This document shows positions 1 to 5,879 of a stretch of DNA of 6,558 bases, in pieces. Every line of letters starts with the position of its first letter. The stretch's first letter is position 1. This stretch comes from Burkholderiaceae bacterium (GTDB taxonomy: Bacteria > Pseudomonadota > Gammaproteobacteria > Burkholderiales > Burkholderiaceae_C). The position numbers and the translations under genes are program-made. Under the pieces are notes generated by a model, which was not told the DNA's origin, searched no databases, and worked only from the letters and a program-made list of their open reading frames with translations. The stretch is from assembly GCA_031256305.1 (NCBI GenBank), contig JAIRQU010000064.1, forward strand, positions 1-6,558, in the 5' to 3' direction.

Positions 1-71
1 AGGGCGTCCTTGGCGTCGGCGCTGGCCGGCGCGGCGGGCCTTGCGGCAGGGTCGGGCGCGTCGTCATTCAT
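1..71 (-). CDS. Possible 5' end of a divergent gene, truncated by the window edge
   Basis: On the - strand an ATG at 71-69 opens a frame with no stop up to base 1 (about 23 codons), beginning MNDDAPDPAARPAAP and rich in Ala, Pro and Asp. A purine-rich stretch (GAGGGA on the - strand, roughly bases 88-83) lies about 11 bases before the ATG and could be a ribosome binding site. The gene would be transcribed away from xthA, with only 18 bases between the two proposed starts. The visible residues look like a disordered N-terminal tail and do not identify a family. GC-rich DNA often stays open by chance over this length, so this is a tentative call. Confidence 0.4.
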   Translation of the reverse strand, partial: MNDDAPDPAARPAAPASADAKDA

Positions 72-89
72 TTGAAAGTGATTCCCTCT

Positions 90-875
90 GTGTTCAAACT
101 GACCAGCCTCAACCTCAACGGCATCCGTTCCGCCGCCGCCAAGGGACTGGAGCCTTGGCTGGAACGGCTTGCGCCCGATTGTATGGGGGTGCAGGAGATC
201 AAGGCGCAGGCCGATGCCGTGCGGGGCCGGTTCGAGACGCTGGCGGGTCTGCGAGGCTATTTCCACTTTGCACAAAAGAAAGGCTATTCCGGCGTGGGTC
301 TGTACGCGCGCCAGGAACCGTCCGAGGTCGTCACGGGCATCGGCGCGCCCGAATTCGACGCCGAAGGGCGCTATGTCGAGGCGCGCTTTGACACCGCGCG
401 GCGCAAGTTTTCGGTCATCAGTTGCTACTTTCCGTCCGGTTCATCGGGCGAGGAACGGCAAGCAGCCAAATACCGCTTTCTGGACGCAATCTACCCGCAT
501 CTGCAAGACTTGCGCGCCCGGCGCGAGTTCATCCTGTGCGGCGACGTGAATATCGCGCACCGCGAAATCGACCTGAAGAACTGGCGCGGCAACCAGAAAA
601 ACAGCGGTTTTCTGCCCGAAGAGCGCGCCTGGATGGACAAGCTGCTGACCGCTGGCGGCCTGGTGGACGTGTACCGCCGGCTGCATCCCGATGCGACCGA
701 TGCAGCCTACACCTGGTGGAGCAACCGGGGCCAGGCATGGGCCAAAAACGTGGGCTGGCGCCTGGACTATCACCTAGCCACGCCGGCCGCCGCAGATGGC
801 GCGCGGCGCGCCGACATCTGCAAAAAGCAGCGTTTTTCCGACCACGCGCCATTGACAATTGAATACCAGTGGTAG
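90..875 (+). CDS. xthA: Exodeoxyribonuclease III (AP endonuclease, ExoIII/XthA family)
   Basis: Acts in base excision repair: Mg-dependent 3'-5' exonuclease on duplex DNA and class II AP endonuclease, in the cytoplasm. The 261-residue protein is close to the usual length (E. coli Xth has 268) and spans the whole exonuclease/endonuclease/phosphatase fold. Family landmarks are all visible: SLNLNGIRS at the N-terminus (N8), VQEIK with metal ligand E36, the CYFPSG loop with Y113, GDVNIA with D152 and N154, WRLDYH with D226, and the C-terminal SDHAP with catalytic H252. All catalytic residues are intact, so it should be active. The GTG at 90 is chosen because it gives MFKLTSLNLNG, the normal start for the family; an upstream in-frame TTG at 72 would add six residues and abut the divergent frame. 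The ribosome binding site is weak (GAAAG about 11 bases upstream). It is probably transcribed alone. Confidence 0.95.
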   Translation: MFKLTSLNLNGIRSAAAKGLEPWLERLAPDCMGVQEIKAQADAVRGRFETLAGLRGYFHFAQKKGYSGVGLYARQEPSEVVTGIGAPEFDAEGRYVEARFDTARRKFSVISCYFPSGSSGEERQAAKYRFLDAIYPHLQDLRARREFILCGDVNIAHREIDLKNWRGNQKNSGFLPEERAWMDKLLTAGGLVDVYRRLHPDATDAAYTWWSNRGQAWAKNVGWRLDYHLATPAAADGARRADICKKQRFSDHAPLTIEYQW

Positions 876-889
876 GGTAGGATTACCCT
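874..889 (+). other. Small hairpin overlapping the xthA stop codon
   Basis: AGGGTA at 874-879 and TACCCT at 884-889 form a 6-base-pair stem with a four-base loop (GGAT). The stem begins inside the TAG stop (873-875). No T-run follows, so it is not a convincing intrinsic terminator; it might protect the mRNA 3' end or be chance. Confidence 0.25.
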
Positions 890-940
890 CATAGGGGCTG
901 ATACGATTCGCGCCGCGTTTTGTATTCAGGCAGATGGCAC

Positions 941-952
941 GCTGGCGCCAGC
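941..952. promoter_or_regulatory. Perfect 12-base palindrome upstream of the cassette
   Basis: GCTGGCGCCAGC is its own reverse complement over all 12 bases and lies 68 bases before the start of the first cassette gene. It could be an operator for a dimeric regulator, or part of the xthA 3' end. Nothing identifies the binding protein, and GC-rich DNA gives some such palindromes by chance. Confidence 0.25.
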
Positions 953-959
953 AGCAACA

Positions 960-985
960 GCGGCATTGCAGCCGCCGTATTTTTT
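960..985 (+). terminator. Candidate intrinsic terminator (or leader hairpin) between xthA and the cassette
   Basis: GCGGC (960-964) and GCCGC (971-975) form a five-base-pair all-GC stem with loop ATTGCA, followed after four bases (CGTA, where the stem is no longer paired) by six T (980-985). Position fits termination of xthA transcripts. The stem is short and the T-run is slightly offset, so strength is doubtful. If it does terminate, the cassette promoter must either lie within the 34 bases between the T-run and the start codon, giving a very short leader, or lie upstream and read through it. Confidence 0.3.
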
Positions 986-1019
986 CCTATTCCCGGATGT
1001 ACATAACGCACGATTACCT

Positions 1020-1958
1020 ATGAATTCCACTCGCATTGTTTTGCCGGGAGGCGCTGGTCTGGTGGGGCAAAACCTCGTGGCGCGGTTGAAGGCGCGCGGC
1101 TATACGCAACTCGTGGTGCTCGACAAGCACCAGGACAACCTTGAAATTCTGCGCGGTTTGCACCCCGATGTCACGGCGGTTTACGCCGACCTGGCCGAAC
1201 CGGGCGATTGGGCGCGGTATTTCGAGGGCGCCGATGTGGTGGTCATGTTGCAAGCGCAGATTGGCGCGCCCACGCACGATCCTTTCGTGCGCAACAACAT
1301 TGACGCGACGCGGCGCGTGCTCGACCTCATCAAGCAGTATCAAATTCCCTACACGGTGCATATCAGCTCATCGGTATGCAATTCAGTGGCCAATGACTGG
1401 TACACGCAAACCAAGCGCGAGCAGGAGCAGATCGTTCTGGCTTCGGGCATTGACGGCGTGGTGCTGCGGCCAACATTGATGTTCGGCTGGTTCGACCGCA
1501 AGCATCTGGGCTGGCTCTCGCGCTTCATGCAACGTGTTCCGGTGTTTCCGATTCCGGGCAGCGGCAAGTACATGCGCCAGCCGCTGTATGTCGGGGATTT
1601 CTGCAACATCATCATCAGCAGCATCGAATCGCGTATCCAGGGCAAGACTTTCAATATTACCGGGCTTGAGCGCATGGACTACATCGACATCATCCGGCAA
1701 ATCAAACGGGCGACGCGCGCGCACTGTGCCATCGTGCGGATTCCCTATGGTCTCTTTCATGCCCTGCTGAAGCTCTACGCGGCGTTTGACAAGGACCCGC
1801 CATTCACCACCGATCAGCTCAAGGCGCTGACGGCTGGCGACGAATTCGAGGTCATTGATTGGGAAAGCATCTTCGGCGTCCGCGCGACGCCTTTCGCACA
1901 GGCGATTGATGAGACCTTCAACGATCCCGCCTACAGTCCCATTGCCCTGAAGTTCTGA
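1020..1958 (+). CDS. NAD-dependent epimerase/dehydratase, SDR superfamily
   Basis: A 312-residue Rossmann-fold enzyme, expected to oxidise, reduce, epimerise or dehydrate a sugar (often a sugar nucleotide) in the cytoplasm. The N-terminal dinucleotide-binding loop is GGAGLVG (residues 10-16), followed by an acidic residue at the end of beta-2 (VVLDK) that suits NAD. A serine cluster HISSS (114-118) and the catalytic pair in YTQTK (Y128, K132) give the SDR Ser-Tyr-Lys triad. GKTFNITG in the C-terminal half is typical of extended and atypical SDRs, where it precedes the substrate-domain helices. The loop begins with Pro rather than the common Thr-Gly, so it is not a textbook GalE/RmlB type, and the substrate cannot be read. 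ATG at 1020 is preferred over an upstream TTG at 966 because it starts just before the first beta strand, although no good ribosome binding site precedes it. It is the first gene of the cassette; the next starts four bases after its stop. Confidence 0.9.
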   Translation: MNSTRIVLPGGAGLVGQNLVARLKARGYTQLVVLDKHQDNLEILRGLHPDVTAVYADLAEPGDWARYFEGADVVVMLQAQIGAPTHDPFVRNNIDATRRVLDLIKQYQIPYTVHISSSVCNSVANDWYTQTKREQEQIVLASGIDGVVLRPTLMFGWFDRKHLGWLSRFMQRVPVFPIPGSGKYMRQPLYVGDFCNIIISSIESRIQGKTFNITGLERMDYIDIIRQIKRATRAHCAIVRIPYGLFHALLKLYAAFDKDPPFTTDQLKALTAGDEFEVIDWESIFGVRATPFAQAIDETFNDPAYSPIALKF

Positions 1959-1962
1959 AAAC

Positions 1963-3255
1963 ATGAGCGCAGAACGCATTGCCGTATTGGGCGCGGGGCC
2001 GATGGGCTTGGGCGCGGCTTACCAATTAGCCCAGGACGGGCGCAGGCTCGTCGTTTTCGAGGCCGACGACCGCGTGGGCGGCATGGCTGCCGGTTTCGAT
2101 TTTGGCGGCCTGCTCATCGAGCGCTACTACCACTTTCACGCCACTTCGGACCACGCTTTCTTTCAGGTGCTGCGCGAGCTGGGCCTGGAAGACAAGATGC
2201 GCTGGCGCGAAACCAAAATGGGTTACTACTACCAAGGCTGCGTACAGCCTTGGGGCAACCCGGTCGCGTTGCTCAAGTTCAAGGGGCTGGGCTGGCCGGC
2301 CAAGTTCCGCTACGGCCTGCACGCCTTTCTCTCGACCAAGCGCGAGGATTGGAAGCCGCTGGACCGCCTGGAAGCTACGCGCTGGGTGCGCCGCTGGGTT
2401 GGCCAGCAGGCGTGGGAGGTGTTGTGGCGCAAGCTGTTCGATTACAAGTTCTACGACTATGCCTACGGCCTGTCGGCGGCCTGGATCTGGAGCCGCATCC
2501 GTCGCATTGGCCGTTCGCGCTATAGCCTCATGCGCGAGAAGCTCGGCTATCTGGAAGGCGGATCGGACACGCTGCTGGACGCCATGCGCGGCTATATCGA
2601 GGCACGGGGCGGCCAGTTCCGGCTTGGCGCGCCGGTGCGCAAGGTCGTGATCGAGGACGGCAAGGTCAAGGGCATCGAAGCGGGGGGAACGGATGCGGCA
2701 TTCTTCCCCTGCGACCAGGTTATCAGCACGGTTCCGCTGCCCTATGTACCGCAGATCATGCCCGGCTTGCCCGCCGATGCGCTGGAGGCGTTTCGCGGCG
2801 TGAAGAATGTCGCGGTCGTGTGCGTGATTGCCAAGCTCAAAAAGCGCGTCACCGAAAACTTCTGGCTCAACATCAACGATCCTGAAATGGATGTGCCGGG
2901 TATCGTTGAATACACCAATCTGCGGCCATTGGACTGCCACGTCGTTTATGTCCCCTTCTACATGCCGGGCGAGCATCCGAAATACCAGGAACCGGATTCA
3001 GCCTTTATCGACAAGGTCAGGCGCTACCTCATGAAGATCAATCCGGCGCTTGCGCCCGATGATTTCATGGACATGCGCGCCAGCCGTTACCGCTTCGCGC
3101 AGCCGGTCTGCGGCCCCGGCTATCTCGACCGGCTGCCGCCGATCCGGCTGCCGGTGCAAGGTCTGCTGGTGGCCGACACGTCGTATTACTACCCAGAGGA
3201 TCGCGGTATTTCCGAAAGCATCGGGCTGGCGCGCAAGATGGCCCGAATGCTGTGA
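1963..3255 (+). CDS. FAD-dependent oxidoreductase, amine oxidase / protoporphyrinogen-oxidase-like fold
   Basis: A 430-residue flavoprotein. The FAD-binding Rossmann motif GAGPMG (G10, G12, G15) starts the protein, E33 ends beta-2 (VVFEADDRVGG) and binds the ribose, and RVGG (37-40) is the standard following motif. ERYYHFH (53-59) is typical of a branch of NAD(P)-binding/HemY-like oxidoreductases found near glycosyltransferase genes. LEGGSDTLL (197-205) matches the family's Y-L-x-G-G segment, and ISTVPLP precedes the substrate domain. The C-terminal FAD contact is ADTSYYYPEDRGISES (404-419). No signal peptide or membrane segment is seen, so it is cytoplasmic or peripheral. The mid region is rich in Trp, Tyr and Arg, perhaps for a lipid or membrane-bound substrate. 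It lies four bases after the SDR gene and seven before gtrA. It lacks the motifs of UDP-galactopyranose mutase and is not of the DprE1 (VAO) family. Fold is confident; substrate is unknown. Confidence 0.9.
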   Translation: MSAERIAVLGAGPMGLGAAYQLAQDGRRLVVFEADDRVGGMAAGFDFGGLLIERYYHFHATSDHAFFQVLRELGLEDKMRWRETKMGYYYQGCVQPWGNPVALLKFKGLGWPAKFRYGLHAFLSTKREDWKPLDRLEATRWVRRWVGQQAWEVLWRKLFDYKFYDYAYGLSAAWIWSRIRRIGRSRYSLMREKLGYLEGGSDTLLDAMRGYIEARGGQFRLGAPVRKVVIEDGKVKGIEAGGTDAAFFPCDQVISTVPLPYVPQIMPGLPADALEAFRGVKNVAVVCVIAKLKKRVTENFWLNINDPEMDVPGIVEYTNLRPLDCHVVYVPFYMPGEHPKYQEPDSAFIDKVRRYLMKINPALAPDDFMDMRASRYRFAQPVCGPGYLDRLPPIRLPVQGLLVADTSYYYPEDRGISESIGLARKMARML

Positions 3256-3262
3256 CGCCATC

Positions 3263-3691
3263 ATGACGCACGCCCCCGCCGCAAAGCGCGAGAGCGGCCT
3301 TGTCTCCAGGCGCTTTTTGCTGTTCCTGCTCACGGGCGGTTTTGCCGCCGCCGTCAATTGGGGCAGCCGTATGCTCTACAACCTGTGGATGCCTTATTCG
3401 GCGGCCATCGTGGCGGCCTACATCACGGGCATGTTGACGGCTTTCGCGCTGGCCAAATGGTTCGTGTTCACGCAAAGCCGGCATTCGACCGCGCGCTCGG
3501 TTTTCTACTTTACGCTGGTCAATCTCGTGGCCGTGATCCAGACCTGGGCCGTCAGCATCGGACTGGCCTACTGGGTTTTCCCGTGGATCGGCATGCACTG
3601 GCATGATCGCGCCATCGCGCATCTGGCAGGCGTCGCGGTACCGGTTTTTACCAGCTATATCGGACATAAGCGGTGGAGTTTTAGCCATTGA
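3263..3691 (+). CDS. GtrA-family membrane protein (putative polyprenyl-phosphate-sugar translocation)
   Basis: A 142-residue protein with four predicted membrane segments, at about residues 18-38, 45-69, 80-106 and 117-137, the standard GtrA architecture and length. Family signatures are the Gly-rich first helix (FLLTGGFAAAVNW), the basic-aromatic stretch after helix 2 (LAKWFVFTQ) and the C-terminal FTSYIGHKRWSF. Members are linked to moving undecaprenyl- or decaprenyl-phosphate-linked sugars across the inner membrane in O-antigen glucosylation, teichoic acid and arabinan pathways, although direct flippase activity is not proven for all. ATG at 3263 is the start: upstream in-frame codons only read through the end of the preceding gene. 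No clear ribosome binding site is seen; with a seven-base gap, translation is probably coupled to the flavoprotein gene. The large membrane protein gene follows 16 bases on. No GtrB-type glycosyltransferase is adjacent. Confidence 0.9.
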   Translation: MTHAPAAKRESGLVSRRFLLFLLTGGFAAAVNWGSRMLYNLWMPYSAAIVAAYITGMLTAFALAKWFVFTQSRHSTARSVFYFTLVNLVAVIQTWAVSIGLAYWVFPWIGMHWHDRAIAHLAGVAVPVFTSYIGHKRWSFSH

Positions 3692-3707
3692 ACGTGCGCA
3701 TGAGGCC

Positions 3708-5753
3708 ATGCCGATAGCCATTGGCAAACGCATATCATCGCCGCCCAATCCCGTTGGCGGCGTGATAGCGGCCATTTCCGCCGGCGCAGTCAACCGCGCT
3801 TTAGCCTTGGCAGGCAACGCAATCGGCGTGGTATCGCTCCTATTGGCCGCGTTGTTTCTGATTCCATTCAAGCCCGACCTGCCGGCGGCCGGACTTGACT
3901 CCTCATGGGCGCAAGCCTTGAACGTTGCCGTCGAGCGCGGGCTGGTTTTTGGGCGCGACATCGTTTTTACTTTCGGCCCACTGGCCTCGCTCTACACGCG
4001 GCTGTACAGTCCCGCGACCGATAGGCTGATGCTGGCGGGCAGCGCGCTGTTCGCTGGCGGGCTGTGTGCGGGCGTGGCCTTGGCGCTCACGCCTCGCAGG
4101 CTGGTCTGGGCCGTGGCGCTGCCTTTGCTCATCGCCATGCAAAAAGTGATCCACGATGGCGCGTTTCTGGCGGCGCCATTTTTCCTCGTTCTGGCCATCG
4201 CCCGCACCCAGCTCGCGCCGGACGACAAGTTTTATCTGCGCCCGACCCGGCTTGTGCAAGCCGGTATTGCCTGGCTGGCGGTGGCGGTTGGCATGTTGCC
4301 TGTCATCAAGGGCAGTTTCGCGGGCGTGGCCGGCGCGGCCTATGTGCTCGCGCTGGCGATGCTGGCCTGGCGCGGCCATTGGCGCGCGGCTGGCGCGCTG
4401 CTCTTGCTGGGCGCGCTCACGCCCAGTCTGGCCTGGATAACGGCAGGGCAGCCGCTAGGGGCGTTGCCCCGCTACTTCATCGCGCAGGCCCCCATTATTT
4501 CGGGCTATACGCAAGCGATGTCCGCGCGCGGCCCAGCAATCATTCCCCGGCTTGCTTGTGGCGTGTCGCTGGTCATCGTTATCTGGTTTTACTTTGCATT
4601 CGGACGCGGACGCGGTCTGATCGGGGCGGGCGCGACGCTCGGCTTGACCCTGATCCTGTTCATTGCCTTTAAGGCTGCCATGGTGCGGCAGGATATGCAC
4701 GTCCTTATTTTTACGGGATCGCTGCTGCTGGTTGCCTTGGCGGTTACGGCGCGCAGCGCCAAGTTACCTGCGTTGCTGATATGGATCCTGGTTTTGGCGG
4801 CGTGGTTTCGGATAAACGACATGGTGCCGCCCAAGGGGCTTTACCGGGATGTCGGTTATCTTGTCCGCACAACCTGGGGCGACACAATCAATGGTTTGGA
4901 AACACGCCTTTTGCATCCCGGCGCGCTTCCCGCCGCCTTTGCCAACGCCGAGGCCAATATCCGCGCCCATGAACCGGTGCCCCCGCTCAAAGGCTCCGTC
5001 GATATTTACCCCACCGAGCAGTCGGCCATTTTTGCTAACCACCTGGCCTGGAATGGCCGCCCGGTTTTTCAGAGCTATTCGGCCTACACGCCGGGGCTGG
5101 ATCGGCTCAACGCCGATCATTTGGAGCGCGCAGGAGCGGACACGATCTTCTTTTCACTCGCGCCCATCGACAACCGCCTGGCCCCGCTTGATGACGCGGG
5201 CAGTCTGATTCCCTTGCTGGGCCACTATACCGCCGTGGCCCGCACTGACGGCTATGTGCAATTTGCCCGCCATGCCGGCCCCGCCACGGCGGCTATTGAT
5301 CCGTCCGCATCCTTTACCGGCGCCGCGCGGCTGGGCGAGCGCGTTGCCGTGCCCGATGACGGCAGGCCGCTGTGGGCCACGGTGAATCTTGAACTCACGC
5401 CGCTGGGCAAGCTGGTAAGCGCCCTGTACAAGCCGCCGCAACTGAGCATAGAACTCGCGCTGGACAATGGGCAGGTTCAGCGGCGGCGCTTTATGGCCGC
5501 GATAGGCCGTTCGGGTTTTGTCTTGTCGCCTTTTCTGAACCAGACGCAAGATGTGCTGGCGCTGGCGGGCGGTGTTGCCAGCGCGCCCAGGGTCGTTGCC
5601 TTCAAAATAAGCGTGGACGCATCCCGGCGGTGGCAAAAGCTGTGGCAAGACACCTACGCCGTCCAGTTCAAGCCTGTTCGCATCACCCCCGATCCCGCCG
5701 CGCGGGCGTTGCTCATGACTGAACCCGGTATATTGACGGCATCGCCCCGCTGA
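3708..5753 (+). CDS. Large polytopic membrane protein with C-terminal periplasmic domain; candidate GT-C-type transferase
   Basis: A 681-residue protein of uncharacterised function. About 11 hydrophobic segments occupy residues 36-367, followed by about 310 largely soluble residues. Basic loops (TPRR 128-131, RTQ...RPTR 166-181, WRGHWR 221-226, FGRGRG 298-303, TARSAK 347-352) alternate with the others, so the positive-inside rule places the N-terminus inside and the C-terminal domain in the periplasm. The first large periplasmic loop carries GLDSSW (62-67) and FGRDIVFTFGPL (81-92), motifs I recognise from conserved hypothetical membrane proteins; a later loop has VRQDMH (326-331). The C-terminal domain has VDIYPTEQ (431-438) and QSYSAYTPGLDRLN (455-468). 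An acidic residue in the first outer loop resembles GT-C glycosyltransferases, but membership is inference. ATG at 3708 is the best start; TGAGG lies only two bases before it and GGTGGAG lies far upstream, so initiation is uncertain (GTG 3762 is an alternative). Last gene of the cassette. Confidence 0.85.
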   Translation: MPIAIGKRISSPPNPVGGVIAAISAGAVNRALALAGNAIGVVSLLLAALFLIPFKPDLPAAGLDSSWAQALNVAVERGLVFGRDIVFTFGPLASLYTRLYSPATDRLMLAGSALFAGGLCAGVALALTPRRLVWAVALPLLIAMQKVIHDGAFLAAPFFLVLAIARTQLAPDDKFYLRPTRLVQAGIAWLAVAVGMLPVIKGSFAGVAGAAYVLALAMLAWRGHWRAAGALLLLGALTPSLAWITAGQPLGALPRYFIAQAPIISGYTQAMSARGPAIIPRLACGVSLVIVIWFYFAFGRGRGLIGAGATLGLTLILFIAFKAAMVRQDMHVLIFTGSLLLVALAVTARSAKLPALLIWILVLAAWFRINDMVPPKGLYRDVGYLVRTTWGDTINGLETRLLHPGALPAAFANAEANIRAHEPVPPLKGSVDIYPTEQSAIFANHLAWNGRPVFQSYSAYTPGLDRLNADHLERAGADTIFFSLAPIDNRLAPLDDAGSLIPLLGHYTAVARTDGYVQFARHAGPATAAIDPSASFTGAARLGERVAVPDDGRPLWATVNLELTPLGKLVSALYKPPQLSIELALDNGQVQRRRFMAAIGRSGFVLSPFLNQTQDVLALAGGVASAPRVVAFKISVDASRRWQKLWQDTYAVQFKPVRITPDPAARALLMTEPGILTASPR

Positions 5754-5830
5754 CGCTCGAACCCCCGCGGCAGCAGAGGCGATGGCCCCCTGGACGCCGC
5801 GCCACCGCCCGGATCGCCAGGCTTGGAAAT

Positions 5831-5858
5831 TTGGCAAGAGATGTTTGCGAAATAGGAA
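5831..5858 (+). promoter_or_regulatory. Weak candidate promoter for gloC
   Basis: TTGGCA (5831-5836, five of six matches to the -35 consensus) is followed after 16 bases by TAGGAA (5853-5858, three of six to the -10). It lies in the locally AT-richer part of the 126-base gap between the cassette and gloC. No intrinsic terminator with a T-run was found in this gap, so read-through from the cassette into gloC is also possible. Confidence 0.25.
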
Positions 5859-5869
5859 TCATCCCAAAC

Positions 5870-5874
5870 AAGGG
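5870..5874 (+). promoter_or_regulatory. Ribosome binding site of gloC
   Basis: AAGGG lies five bases before the ATG at 5880 and supports that start. It is the clearest Shine-Dalgarno sequence in the window; the cassette genes lack one of this quality. Confidence 0.6.
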
Positions 5875-5879
5875 CTGTC

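Noticed and set aside
2026..2976. Long open frame on the - strand (316 codons) opposite the flavoprotein gene
   Set aside because: It is antisense to a clear FAD oxidoreductase with intact motifs and shows no family motif; GC-rich codon bias keeps the opposite strand open.
1963..3255. Identification of the flavoprotein as UDP-galactopyranose mutase or DprE1
   Set aside because: The UGM-specific segment after the GG motif is absent, and DprE1 belongs to a different flavin fold (VAO type) that lacks an N-terminal GxGxxG.
3603..3707. Upstream ATG at 3603 as start of the large membrane protein
   Set aside because: It lies 89 bases inside gtrA in another frame, has no ribosome binding site and would add residues with no family-like content.
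3065..3961. Long open frame on the - strand (298 codons) across gtrA
   Set aside because: It spans three confident + strand genes, has a low-complexity Arg/Ala-rich translation and no recognisable domain.
5766..5818. Inverted repeats CGCGGC (5766-5771) / GCCGCG (5796-5801) and GGCGAT (5778-5783) / ATCGCC (5813-5818)
   Set aside because: The two pairs interleave, the loops are long and no T-run follows, so neither a terminator nor a convincing structured RNA is supported.
5154..5837. Open frame on the - strand (227 codons) opposite the end of the large membrane protein gene
   Set aside because: The translation is Arg/Gly/Ala-rich with no motif, while the + strand frame is continuous and family-like.
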